Source: Henriciella litoralis
Lineage (GTDB): Bacteria > Pseudomonadota > Alphaproteobacteria > Caulobacterales > Hyphomonadaceae
Assembly (NCBI RefSeq): GCF_002088935.1
Contig: NZ_NCSS01000006.1
Location: forward strand, 1,148,407 to 1,212,406
DNA: 64,000 nucleotides
Reading direction: 5' to 3'
The notes beneath the pieces are model-generated. The model did not search any database, had not been told where the DNA came from, and saw only the letters and a list, made by a program, of their open reading frames with translations. Every line of letters starts with the position of its first letter. The first letter of the stretch is position 1. Position numbers and translations under genes: made by a program. Below are positions 54,397-62,936 of this stretch, piece by piece.

Positions 54397-55416
54397 ATGA
54401 GAGTATGGGAAGTCCAGGACGCCTGGGGAATTGACAACATGCGGCTGGTCGAAAAGGACACGCCGAACGAGCCAGGCCCCGACGAAATTCTCATCAAGGT
54501 GCACGCCGCCTCGGTCAATTACCGCGACCTGGTCACGGTTGAAAACAAAACCCCATTCGGCGCCCTTCCCCAGATTCCGCTGTCGGATGCGGCCGGCGAA
54601 GTCGTAAAGGTCGGGGCCAATGTTGACAGATTTGCTGTTGGCGACCGTGTCTGCCCAAGCTTTTTCCCGAAATGGCAGGATGGCCCAGTCAGCAAGGCTG
54701 ACCGCTCCGTCTCGCTTGGCTCGGCATCTGCCGCAGGCGTCCTTCAGGAATACGTCACCGTCCATCAGGAGGCTGCGTCGCACTTCAGCGATAGTCTGTC
54801 GTATCAGGAAGCCGCGACGCTTCCGTGCGCCGGCCTGACGGCATGGCGCGCACTTTCGGCAGAAGCGAAGCTGCAGAAGGATGACTGGCTTCTCGTTCAG
54901 GGAACAGGCGGCGTGTCGATCTTTGCCCTTCTCATCGGCAAGATGGTCGGCGCGCGCGTGATCGTCACGTCCTCATCAGACGAAAAGCTCGAACGTGCCG
55001 TTCAACTCGGCGCAGATGCCACGATCAACTACAAGAAAACGCCTGACTGGGGCAAAGAGGCGCTGGAAATTACCGGCGGCTCAGGTGTCGACGTCATTGT
55101 AGAAGTCGGCGGCGGCGGAACGATCAATCAGTCCATCGGCGCTGCGGCGGTCGGTGCCAGGGTCGTCATTATCGGCGTCCTTGGCGGACGCTCACAAGAA
55201 CTGCTCATGCCGGCGATCTTCGGCAAGAACCTTTCCCTTCAGGGCATCTCTGTCGGCAACCGCCAGCAGTTCGAAGACCTCAATGCCGCTATTTCCAAGA
55301 ACGGTCTCAAGCCGGTCATCGACGAGGTCTTTCCCTTTGAAAAAGCCGATGACGCCATCCGCCATCTCGAGAGCGGAAAGCACTTCGGCAAAATCGTGAT
55401 CGACTTCGACCAATGA
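54397..55416 (+). CDS. MDR superfamily NAD(P)-dependent alcohol dehydrogenase/quinone oxidoreductase
   Basis: A 339-residue medium-chain dehydrogenase/reductase. The N-terminus MRVWEVQDAWGIDNMRLVEKD runs into the catalytic-domain segment ILIKVHAASVNYRDLVTVENK. The cofactor domain has LVQGTGGVSIFALLIGKMVGARVIVTSSSDEKLERAVQLGADATINY. It lacks the four-Cys structural zinc loop, so it fits the quinone-oxidoreductase branch. The start at 54397 follows AGAGGA with eight bases between. It overlaps the next hydrolase gene by 4 bases. Confidence 0.9.
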   Translation: MRVWEVQDAWGIDNMRLVEKDTPNEPGPDEILIKVHAASVNYRDLVTVENKTPFGALPQIPLSDAAGEVVKVGANVDRFAVGDRVCPSFFPKWQDGPVSKADRSVSLGSASAAGVLQEYVTVHQEAASHFSDSLSYQEAATLPCAGLTAWRALSAEAKLQKDDWLLVQGTGGVSIFALLIGKMVGARVIVTSSSDEKLERAVQLGADATINYKKTPDWGKEALEITGGSGVDVIVEVGGGGTINQSIGAAAVGARVVIIGVLGGRSQELLMPAIFGKNLSLQGISVGNRQQFEDLNAAISKNGLKPVIDEVFPFEKADDAIRHLESGKHFGKIVIDFDQ

Positions 55417-56072
55417 CCCAGTCTGCAGGCTTCGAATACAGCGTCCACGGCGCGTCGGCGAATGAGGCGACAGCGAACATCGTTCTTCTTCATGGTCTCG
55501 GACATACAGAAACCATCGTTTATGACGACATCAAGGACGCCCTGCCCGCCGGCGGACGTATCTTCTCCCTACGGGCGCCTCATCCTTTCGGACAGGCGCC
55601 CGATAATGGGTTTGGGTGGTTCAATATCGAATTCAACGAGTCCGGCCCACCAAAGCCGGACCTTGAGCAGGAAGCGTCCAGCCGTCAGGCCATCGCAGAT
55701 TTCCTGGACACGCTGGACTCGAGTCTTCCGCTTGTCCTGATCGGATTTGGGCAAGGCGGCGTGATGGCGGCCCATCTCTTCCTGCAGCATCCCGAAAAAC
55801 TGCAAATGTGCATCGTGGCTTCGGGCCGCATCATGCCGCATCTGCTTGAAGCGTACCCACCGGGCGAGGCTCACCAGAAAGTTCCGCTCATCTTGGTCCA
55901 TGGCGAAAGCGATCCGATCATTCCGATCGCAGCCGCGCAAGCAGCCGCCGAACAATTGGGCGCAGCCGGTGTAGGGCTGACACTTATGCCTCATCCAGGC
56001 GGACATGAATGGCCCGACGCCTTCAATGCGCCCGTGTCCACCGAAATCTCGACCGCGATACAAAATGGCTAG
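55413..56072 (+). CDS. Carboxylesterase/dienelactone hydrolase-like protein without the catalytic Ser
   Basis: A 219-residue alpha/beta-hydrolase of the phospholipase/carboxylesterase class: IVLLHGLGHTETI (oxyanion), IFSLRAPHPFGQ, then LIGFGQGGVMAAHLF, where the GxSxG nucleophile is Gly113 (codon GGG) instead of Ser. Asp167 in GESDPIIP and His198 in GGHEWP are kept. The gene is intact and coupled by ATGA to the MDR gene. A Ser-less protein could be a non-catalytic or other-chemistry variant. Confidence 0.8.
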   Translation: MTQSAGFEYSVHGASANEATANIVLLHGLGHTETIVYDDIKDALPAGGRIFSLRAPHPFGQAPDNGFGWFNIEFNESGPPKPDLEQEASSRQAIADFLDTLDSSLPLVLIGFGQGGVMAAHLFLQHPEKLQMCIVASGRIMPHLLEAYPPGEAHQKVPLILVHGESDPIIPIAAAQAAAEQLGAAGVGLTLMPHPGGHEWPDAFNAPVSTEISTAIQNG

Positions 56073-56237
56073 GGGTTTCAGCGATGCGCGGCTGAAGGGT
56101 CTGCCTCCAAAGCGTGACGCTGAACCGCTGATGCTTCTCGAATTGCCGACATCGGATCGGGGCAAAAACTTAGAATAACCACGCTTTGAACCGTGCCTTC
56201 AGGGCGCGATCAGAAACAAAAGAGAGGGATCCAGAAA

Positions 56238-57776
56238 ATGCTTTTACACGTTCATAATCACGCGCAGGAAAAGCCTGACACGACCGCCTACAAGATGATG
56301 CCGAGCGGCGAGGTCGTGACTTTTGCAGATTTCGAGCAACGCTCAAACCAGTGCGCTCATTTGCTTCGCGAGTGCGGTCTCAAACGCGGCGACGTCATCG
56401 CCATCCTTCTGGAAAATCACCCACGCTATTTTGAGATCTCGCTCAGCGCGGAACGGTCAGGTCTATATTTCACTGGCATCTCCACACACCTCTCGGCCAA
56501 GGAGGCTGCCTACATCGTCGCCGACTCCGATGCCAAAGTTCTGTTCGCATCCCGAAAAACCTTGTCGGTGGCCCTGGAAGTCGCTGCAGGCCAGCCGGGA
56601 CTCATCGTGTTTCTGGTCGATGGTTCGGCAGAAGGCGCACGTGACTATGTCGCGCAACGCGATGCACAGCCGGTAACCCCGATTCCCGACGAGAGTATGG
56701 GCGGTCCGATGCTGTATTCGTCTGGAACAACGGGACGCCCCAAAGGCGTGAAATTCGACCTTCCCGACACGCGTATCGATGAAATGGACCCCCTGACGCA
56801 GCTCTCACACAGTCGGTTCGGCTTTGAGAACGGCATGATCTATCTTTGCCCCGCCCCGATGTACCATGCGGCTGCCCTGCGCTGGAGCCTCAGCGTCATG
56901 AAACTTGGCGGCAGCGTCATCGTGATGGAAAAGTACGACCCCGAACTGGCGCTCGAACTTATCGAGAAGGAAAAAATCACGCACTCTCAGTGGGTGCCGA
57001 CCCATTTCATCCGGATGCTGAAACTTCCAGAAGAACAGCGCACCCGGTACGATTTGTCGTCGCACAAAACCGCCCTTCACGCCGCTGCCCCCTGCCCTGT
57101 CGGGATCAAGGAGCAGATGCTCGAGTGGTGGGGACCAATGATCTACGAATACTATGCAGGCACCGAATTCAACGGAATGACCATTATCACGCCTGAAGAG
57201 TGGCTGGCGCACAAAGGCTCAGTCGGTCAGGCGAAATTCGGCATCCTGCATATCCTGTCGGAAGATGGTGAGGAGCTACCACCTCGCAAAGAGGGGGCCA
57301 TCTTCTTCGAGGGTGGAAACCAGTTCAGGTACCACAAGGACGACGCGAAGACTGCCGGCTCATACAATGACAAAGGCTGGAGCACACTGGGCGACATCGG
57401 CTGGGTGGACGAAGATGGCTATCTCTATCTCACCGACCGCAAGAGCTTCATGATCATTTCCGGTGGCGTGAACATCTATCCTCAGGAGATCGAGGACGTC
57501 ATCGTCACACATCCAAAGGTCGCGGACGTTGCTGTCATTGGTGCGCCAGACCCTGATCTGGGTGAGCGCCTCGTCGCGGTCGTCCAGCCGCTCGACATGT
57601 CGGATGCCGGTGAAGATCTCGCTGCCGATATCCAGGAACATGTCCTGCAGCATCTCGGCAAGATCAAGCTCCCACGGCAGATCGACTTTCTTGAAGCGCT
57701 GCCGCGCCTGCCAACCGGCAAGCTCTTTAAGCGGCAGCTGCGCGACGAATACTGGAAGGACACGAAGGGCGCCTAG
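56238..57776 (+). CDS. AMP-dependent acyl-CoA synthetase/ligase
   Basis: A 512-residue ANL-family enzyme that activates a carboxylate with ATP to an acyl-AMP and then the CoA thioester. Motifs: A3 YSSGTTGRPKG, A5 YEYYAGTE, A7 GDIGWVDEDGYLYLTDRKSFMIISGGVNIYPQEIE, and the C-terminal PTGKLFKRQLRDEYW with the catalytic Lys (PTGK). FadD-like with a short N-terminus. The start at 56238 has GAGAGGG upstream. The stop lies in a 7-bp hairpin (57767-57786) that may help end the transcript before the convergent MDR gene. Confidence 0.93.
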   Translation: MLLHVHNHAQEKPDTTAYKMMPSGEVVTFADFEQRSNQCAHLLRECGLKRGDVIAILLENHPRYFEISLSAERSGLYFTGISTHLSAKEAAYIVADSDAKVLFASRKTLSVALEVAAGQPGLIVFLVDGSAEGARDYVAQRDAQPVTPIPDESMGGPMLYSSGTTGRPKGVKFDLPDTRIDEMDPLTQLSHSRFGFENGMIYLCPAPMYHAAALRWSLSVMKLGGSVIVMEKYDPELALELIEKEKITHSQWVPTHFIRMLKLPEEQRTRYDLSSHKTALHAAAPCPVGIKEQMLEWWGPMIYEYYAGTEFNGMTIITPEEWLAHKGSVGQAKFGILHILSEDGEELPPRKEGAIFFEGGNQFRYHKDDAKTAGSYNDKGWSTLGDIGWVDEDGYLYLTDRKSFMIISGGVNIYPQEIEDVIVTHPKVADVAVIGAPDPDLGERLVAVVQPLDMSDAGEDLAADIQEHVLQHLGKIKLPRQIDFLEALPRLPTGKLFKRQLRDEYWKDTKGA

Positions 57777-57803
57777 TCGGGCGCCCCTCATTCCATACCG
57801 GCC

Positions 57804-58826
57804 CTAGATAGTAACCAGTACTTTGCCAAAGCGATCGGCCGCCTCAAGGCGGTCGTACGCATCGCCGATCTGGTCCAGGGTGAATCGGCTGTCGATGACA
57901 GGCTTAAGACCCGTATTTGCGACCATGGCCAGCAAATTCCGGCACTCCTCATAGTTCGCACCTGTCGACCCATAAAGATCAAGTTGCCGGATAAACATGC
58001 GCTGCAACTCAACTGGCGGATTTCCACCTGTCGTCGCGCCGCACGTCACGATACGTCCGCCGCGACGCAGCGAGCGCAGGGATTCTCCCCAGCTTGCCTC
58101 ACCGACACTATCGATCACCATATCGACACCGACACCGTCAGTTAGCTCGAGAATGCCCTTGCTGACATGGTCGGTCTTGTAGTTCACGCCCGCATCAGCG
58201 CCGATCGCCTTGGCTTGCTCCAGCTTCTTCTCGCTCGACGACGTCACCAGCACGCGAGCGCCGATCAGCTTCGCAAGCTGGATGCACGCGGTCGACACGC
58301 CTCCGCCGGCGCCAACGACGAGGACGCTCTCACCCGGTTGCAGGGCGCGCTTCCCGAAGAGCATCCGATAGGCGGTGTTGTAGGCGGCCGGCAGCACGCC
58401 GGCATCTTCAAAATTAATTTCCTCCGGCAGCGGCACGAAGCAGCGCTCGGGCAGGGAAATGTACTCGGCAAACGACCCATCGCGATGTTCACCGGCGATT
58501 TTCAGGTCCACGCAAAGGGGTTGCTCCCCGTCGAGACAATAGCGGCATTTCTGACAGAACACGGAAGAATAGATCATGACCCGCTGGCCGCGCTGAAAAT
58601 GGCTGCCGGGATCGCACTCCTCGATTTCGCCGACACCATCGACGCCAAGAATGAGTGGCAGTTCATGCGTGATGCCCTGGCCATTGTCGCGCATGTAGGC
58701 ATCAACCCGGTTCAACGAACTTGCCTTGACCTTCACCAGGGCTTCGCCTGGCTTTCGCTCTGGATCCGGAACCGTCTGGACCTTCAGGCCGTCGGCGCCG
58801 CGTTTTTCAAGAACTGCTGCTTTCAT
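57804..58826 (-). CDS. Zinc-type MDR alcohol dehydrogenase
   Basis: A 340-residue MDR. The N-terminus is MKAAVLEKRGADGLKVQTVPDPERKPGEALVKVKASSLNRVDAYMRDNG. The structural zinc loop is FCQKCRYCLDGEQPLCVDLK, and the cofactor motif is VVGAGGGVSTACIQLAKLIGARVLVTSSS. Zn-type alcohol dehydrogenases oxidise alcohols or reduce aldehydes and enones. The start at 58826 (with AAGGAAAAG upstream) is preferred over the longer frame to 58898, which runs through the TonB terminator. It converges on the acyl-CoA ligase gene. Confidence 0.9.
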   Translation of the reverse strand: MKAAVLEKRGADGLKVQTVPDPERKPGEALVKVKASSLNRVDAYMRDNGQGITHELPLILGVDGVGEIEECDPGSHFQRGQRVMIYSSVFCQKCRYCLDGEQPLCVDLKIAGEHRDGSFAEYISLPERCFVPLPEEINFEDAGVLPAAYNTAYRMLFGKRALQPGESVLVVGAGGGVSTACIQLAKLIGARVLVTSSSEKKLEQAKAIGADAGVNYKTDHVSKGILELTDGVGVDMVIDSVGEASWGESLRSLRRGGRIVTCGATTGGNPPVELQRMFIRQLDLYGSTGANYEECRNLLAMVANTGLKPVIDSRFTLDQIGDAYDRLEAADRFGKVLVTI

Positions 58827-58849
58827 CATCTTTTCCTTATGCATGTCTG

Positions 58850-58889
58850 AAAAAAAAGCACCGGAGACAGCATCTGCCACCTCCGGTGC
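58850..58889 (-). terminator. Rho-independent terminator of the TonB receptor
   Basis: GCACCGGAG and CTCCGGTGC form a 9-bp stem around a 14-nt loop. On the minus strand eight T follow. It lies 30 bases after the TonB receptor stop and just before the MDR start. Confidence 0.9.
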
Positions 58890-58918
58890 CCACTTCAAGT
58901 TTGGGGAGGATTCACTGC

Positions 58919-61288
58919 CTATTGAGGATGATAGGTCAGGCGGAGCATCAGCTGACGACCGCGGTTCACTGTTGATGCGATGTCAGACAGCGTCGTGTCG
59001 CTGCCGGTCACCGGCACCTGATAGGAGCTCGACACCCAATACTCATCCGACAGATTGCGTCCGATGAAAGCGAGTTCCCAGACACGGTCCTTATCCATAA
59101 GGGCAAAGCCGGCATCTACAGAAACATAGCCTTCCTCCTGGGAATTCGGAATGACATCAGAATTGCCTTCATACTCGCTGCTATACTGAAGCCCTGCATT
59201 GATGCGGTAATCGAGCGCTGTGCTCAGCGACCCTTCATAGACGCCCGAAAGCGCTGCGCTCCATTCCGGAGCCCGTGGCAGACGTTCGCCGGTCAGGTCG
59301 CTGGTATCTGTCGCAATATCGCAACCAAGAGCAGCGGTCTGTCCATTGTAACAGGCCGGGCTGTATTCGTCGTAGGTCGCATCGTTATAGGCAACTGCAC
59401 CGTTGAGCGAAAAGCCTTCTATGCTGGCTGGGCGATAGTCAAAATCCATCTCAACGCCCTGGGTCGTCGCAGCGCCGACATTGCTGATGATGTTGGCAAC
59501 CAGGACAGAGTCAAAGCTGCTGAGCTGGAGGTCGGTATACTCGAATTTGTATGCCGCCGCCGAAACGCGCAGCGACTGATCGAGCAGATAGGCCTTTGCG
59601 CCGATCTCGAACCCTTCGGCCTGCTCTTCCTTGAAAGAGTTGTCGATGACCGTACCAGCCGTCAGAGCAGCGGGAATTGCCACGTGCTCAGTCTGGAAGC
59701 CGCCCGACTTGTAGGCTTCCTTATATGCAACATAAATATTGGAATTGGCCGTCAGCGCATAGGAGAGCGTCACTTCCGGAGACCAGTTCTTGAAATTGAT
59801 CTCTTTAGGATACAGGCCCTCAAACTGGCCGGTGCCAATTTTCTGCTGTTTGGTCTCTTCCGTGTAGCGGACACCGCCGGACAAGCTGAGTTGATCGGTG
59901 ATATCGAAGCCAAGCTGTACGAATGGCGAAAGGGTATCGCCTGTAATACGGAAGTCGGCTTTCGGACGCAGCGCACCGATGAGCGTCGATTGATCTTCGG
60001 TATACTCGGTGTCCTGCAGGAACACGCCCAACATCCAGTTGAAACGGTTCGACGCATCGTTCGAGAGTCGGAACTCCTGAGAATAGGCCGTATTTTCGAT
60101 GCTGGTCGCAAAACCAATAAATGGTATCGGCCCGTTCGAAATGTGGTCGGCTGCATCTAGATTGAGGTTGTAGAAACCTGTGATCGAGTTCAGCTCGATA
60201 TCATCGGTCACCTGATAAGATGCATCAGCGACCAGGACCTGTTGTTCGGTTTTCGTGTATGCAACGCCATCGGCTGGAAAGCGCGGATCGACCGCATGCC
60301 AGCTTTTCGGCAAGCCACCCTGCGTTGTCACATTATTGAGCTTGCAGTCCTGGCCGGACCAGCCGAACGGCCCCTGCGCCTGACCTTGCGGGCAGTAAAT
60401 ACGCTGGGACAGCATGTAGTTTCCATCTGCCTCGGTGCTGCCGTAGCTACCAATAAGCTTCAGAAGAAAATTTGAGCTCGGCTCTATGTAGAGGCTGCCT
60501 TTGGCAAGAAACTCTTCCGTTGCAGGTCCCTTATCGCTTTTTGGAGGGACCGAGCCGGGAACCACAGAGGGAGGCGGAACTTCATTGTCCAGCCAGCCTT
60601 CGCTATCGGAATAACGAACCGCAAGCCGCCCTAGCACGCCTTCAGTCAGCGGGCCGGAAACATAGGCTTCTCCAGCAATTTGTTCCGCCTCGAATTCATA
60701 TTCCGTACGGAGACGGTAATCGAATTCTTCTGTCGGCGCCGCCGAAACCAGAGAGACGATGCCGCCAGTGGCGTTCTTGCCGAAGAACAAAGCCTGCGGC
60801 CCCTTCAGCACTTCAACCTGGCCGAGGTCAAACTGACCGAGCTTGATAATGCCTGCATAGGAGACTGGAACGCCGTCGACATTGACGGTGACGGCCTGAT
60901 CGACAGACGACGTTGATGTCGCGCTGGAAATACCCCGCATCGCAAGGTTACCCCCGCCGCCGATGGTGTTTTCAGCAATACGCAGTTCAGGAATGGCTGT
61001 TGAGATCTCAGTCAGGGTGTTGAGGCCTCTGCGCTCAATATCGACGGACGGCAGAGCGGAAATCGCAACCGGCACGTCAATCTCGCGCTCGTCGCGCTTA
61101 CGTGCGCTCACATAAACGACACCAAGTTTCCTTGCGTCGTCTTCGTCCTGCTGAACAACGTCGGCTGTGCCGCCGTCTGATGTCAGCTCAACCTCTTGCG
61201 CCGCCGCGACAAGGTCAGACGCAACAAAGCCGATTGCCAGCGCCGAAACGGCGGACCTGGACATACTAATTCTGTTAAAAAGTTTCAT
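58919..61288 (-). CDS. TonB-dependent outer-membrane receptor
   Basis: A 789-residue receptor: signal peptide (MSRSAVSALAIGFVASDLVAAA), a plug domain with VYVSARKRDEREIDVPVAISALPS, NLAMRGISS and VEVLKGPQALFFGKNATGGIVS, and a 22-stranded barrel ending in the aromatic-rich LMLRLTYHP. The plug start lacks a carboxypeptidase-like or STN extension, and the VxYVSARKRDE block is typical of alphaproteobacterial/sphingomonad receptors for hydrophobic or aromatic substrates. It is preceded by two TARAACA-type palindromes and followed by a strong terminator. It is the likely uptake step for the cluster's substrate. Confidence 0.93.
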   Translation of the reverse strand: MKLFNRISMSRSAVSALAIGFVASDLVAAAQEVELTSDGGTADVVQQDEDDARKLGVVYVSARKRDEREIDVPVAISALPSVDIERRGLNTLTEISTAIPELRIAENTIGGGGNLAMRGISSATSTSSVDQAVTVNVDGVPVSYAGIIKLGQFDLGQVEVLKGPQALFFGKNATGGIVSLVSAAPTEEFDYRLRTEYEFEAEQIAGEAYVSGPLTEGVLGRLAVRYSDSEGWLDNEVPPPSVVPGSVPPKSDKGPATEEFLAKGSLYIEPSSNFLLKLIGSYGSTEADGNYMLSQRIYCPQGQAQGPFGWSGQDCKLNNVTTQGGLPKSWHAVDPRFPADGVAYTKTEQQVLVADASYQVTDDIELNSITGFYNLNLDAADHISNGPIPFIGFATSIENTAYSQEFRLSNDASNRFNWMLGVFLQDTEYTEDQSTLIGALRPKADFRITGDTLSPFVQLGFDITDQLSLSGGVRYTEETKQQKIGTGQFEGLYPKEINFKNWSPEVTLSYALTANSNIYVAYKEAYKSGGFQTEHVAIPAALTAGTVIDNSFKEEQAEGFEIGAKAYLLDQSLRVSAAAYKFEYTDLQLSSFDSVLVANIISNVGAATTQGVEMDFDYRPASIEGFSLNGAVAYNDATYDEYSPACYNGQTAALGCDIATDTSDLTGERLPRAPEWSAALSGVYEGSLSTALDYRINAGLQYSSEYEGNSDVIPNSQEEGYVSVDAGFALMDKDRVWELAFIGRNLSDEYWVSSSYQVPVTGSDTTLSDIASTVNRGRQLMLRLTYHPQ

Positions 61289-61320
61289 CTTCTAACTTCC
61301 TCCCAAGAAGCTCATTATTT

Positions 61321-61336
61321 TAGAATTGGCGTTTTA
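61321..61336. promoter_or_regulatory. TARAACA-type palindrome, TonB promoter copy 1
   Basis: TAGAATTGGCGTTTTA matches 11 of 14 defined positions, 33 bases upstream of the receptor start. Confidence 0.5.
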
Positions 61337-61372
61337 ATAGGCAGGCCTCGCCGCAACAATAGTGCACCTGTT

Positions 61373-61388
61373 TCAAACAAACGTTTTT
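61373..61388. promoter_or_regulatory. TARAACA-type palindrome, TonB promoter copy 2
   Basis: TCAAACAAACGTTTTT matches 11 of 14 defined positions, 85 bases upstream of the receptor start. Confidence 0.5.
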
Positions 61389-61457
61389 TCTCAAATGTTG
61401 CGAAAAATCGATATATGCACGGCTTGTGAGGCCCATCGGCGCGAGGGAATGCAAACC

Positions 61458-62270
61458 TCAGCCCTTGGCTGGATCCCACGCCCAGTACTTGGAGACAGCA
61501 CCGGCATCCACCCGCAAATCCGTACCAGTGATCATTGCCGAATCGTCCGAGGCGAGGAACACGGCTGCCTTGCCGTAATCACTTGGCTTCGGCAGCTTTT
61601 TCATCGGGACGTGATCGGAGAACGCCGCCATCAGCGCCTCCATAGCCGGATCGGCCGAGACGTTGCGGCCCCACCGACGCGCCCGCTCAATCGACTCTGA
61701 AGGGTCGGTGGCTGTCGGCGTCAACGAGTTCACCCGGATCCCCCTGGAGGCAAGCTCCATGGCGACGGAATTGGTGAAATTCATCAGCCCCATTTTCGAG
61801 GTCGAATAGGCGACATTGCCAGGTTGCCCCTGATGGCCCGCCGTGGAGATAATGTTTATAATGCAACCGGGTCGCGCCCCGTCGATCATTGAGTGCGCCA
61901 CATATTTGGTGAACAGGAAGGCCCCGTCGAGAATAACGCCGGTCTGCGCCTGCCATTCGCCATAGCTCATGTCGAGCACGCCCTTCTGATTAAAGAAGGC
62001 CGCATTGTTGACGAGAATATCTATCGCCCCAAAATGCGCCACAGCCCGAGCCACCGTCTCGGTAACCTGAGCCTCGTCAGTCACATCACACTGGATTGCC
62101 AGCGCCTCACCACCGTTCGAATTGATATAGTTCGCGCAATCTTCCGCATTCGGTAAGTTGGCGTCGACCGCCACGATTCGCGCGCCCGCGGCCCACAATT
62201 CCTCGACGATCCCGCCCCCAATATTAGGGCTGACACCCGTTACAAGCGCGACTTTACCTGACAGTTTCAT
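61458..62270 (-). CDS. SDR family oxidoreductase
   Basis: A 270-residue SDR: VTGVSPNIGGGIVEELWAAGA (atypical cofactor loop with SPNIGGGI), LVNNAAFFNQ (NNAA variant), ISTAGHQGQPGNVAYSTSKMGLMNFT (YSTSK, catalytic Tyr and Lys) and the end ITGTDLRVDAGAVSKYWAW. The YWAWDPAKG tail is a known ending in a subgroup of catabolic SDRs. The ATG has AGGAAG upstream. It is transcribed toward the TonB receptor gene with its own TARAACA-type palindrome 110 bases upstream. Confidence 0.9.
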   Translation of the reverse strand: MKLSGKVALVTGVSPNIGGGIVEELWAAGARIVAVDANLPNAEDCANYINSNGGEALAIQCDVTDEAQVTETVARAVAHFGAIDILVNNAAFFNQKGVLDMSYGEWQAQTGVILDGAFLFTKYVAHSMIDGARPGCIINIISTAGHQGQPGNVAYSTSKMGLMNFTNSVAMELASRGIRVNSLTPTATDPSESIERARRWGRNVSADPAMEALMAAFSDHVPMKKLPKPSDYGKAAVFLASDDSAMITGTDLRVDAGAVSKYWAWDPAKG

Positions 62271-62379
62271 GCGGCTTCCTCAGTTTCTAATCGGCGCTCT
62301 TCAGGCCCGAGCTTCATTTGCACGCTGACTGACAAGCCAGATATGGCCCTACACTCGCACGCAAATCAGAGCACCATTT

Positions 62380-62395
62380 TAGTACATTCATTTTC
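62380..62395. promoter_or_regulatory. TARAACA-type palindrome, SDR promoter
   Basis: TAGTACATTCATTTTC matches 10 of 14 defined positions and is close to the copy at 20744 (TAGTACATTTGTTTCC). It is 110 bases upstream of the SDR start. Confidence 0.45.
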
Positions 62396-62448
62396 ATTTC
62401 GGTCAACGAACACCAAGCTACAGAGCAGTCGGCGTATCGTCCGACCAT

Positions 62449-62497
62449 AAAAAAAAGGCGCCCACCAATATCAGCCAGAAGCCAAAGTGGCGGGCGC
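62449..62497 (-). terminator. Orphan minus-strand terminator
   Basis: GCGCCCACC (62458-62466) pairs with GGCGGGCGC (62489-62497) with one mismatch, next to eight A at 62449-62456, which are U on the minus strand. No minus-strand gene of normal size lies upstream of it within the window. Confidence 0.6.
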
Positions 62498-62617
62498 TCA
62501 GTTCAAACCCAGGTCGCCCGGAGGTGGCGACAAGAGCGGTCGGAAATCAGCAAGCAGCTGCAAGCAAACGCCAAAACGCACCAAAGCGCACATCAGCAAT
62601 CTCCGCACGCGGTCCAT
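62498..62617 (-). CDS. Possible 39-residue small ORF ending at the orphan terminator
   Basis: An ATG at 62617 lies two bases after the end of the TARAACA-type palindrome at 62619-62634, and the frame runs 39 codons (MDRVRRLLMCALVRFGVCLQ...) to a TGA whose last base is adjacent to the terminator stem. It has a basic start and a hydrophobic middle. There is no clear ribosome site, so translation would be leaderless. It may instead mark a small RNA, or chance. Confidence 0.25.
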   Translation of the reverse strand: MDRVRRLLMCALVRFGVCLQLLADFRPLLSPPPGDLGLN

Positions 62618-62618
62618 A

Positions 62619-62634
62619 TAGAATGCTTGTTTTA
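62619..62634. promoter_or_regulatory. TARAACA-type palindrome before the small ORF
   Basis: TAGAATGCTTGTTTTA matches 12 of 14 defined positions. It sits at the start of the possible small minus-strand ORF. Confidence 0.6.
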
Positions 62635-62828
62635 ATTTGGCCACATGAACTTAGTTTCATTCTGCAATTTTTCTCATATTTTGGGATTTTTATAATCATC
62701 GCCCCCATGCCGGGCAGACTGAAACGACTTAGCGAGCGTCTAATTTGCAGTTGCTGATGCTCAGAGGCACAATTTCACCTACCTCATCGCCGGAAGCCCC
62801 GATGCAGCCGGCACAACAACCGCTCATC

Positions 62829-62844
62829 TAAAGCGAATGTTTTG
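62829..62844. promoter_or_regulatory. TARAACA-type palindrome, MaoC promoter
   Basis: TAAAGCGAATGTTTTG matches 11 of 14 defined positions, 93 bases before the MaoC start. Confidence 0.5.
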
Positions 62845-62936
62845 ATTTTTCCATGATTGCCATCTATTGGAAATAGCAATGCACCAGAATTGCGCGCGCG
62901 ATCAGGCGCCGTAGCGACACAGGGAGATGAATTGAC

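Larger units (their letters stand above)
62271..62936. other. 666-bp gap with two or three palindromes and an orphan terminator
   Basis: Between the SDR and the MaoC gene. It holds TARAACA-type palindromes at 62380, 62619 and 62829, a strong minus-strand terminator at 62449-62497 and a possible small minus-strand ORF at 62498-62617. No larger gene is supported. Confidence 0.55.
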
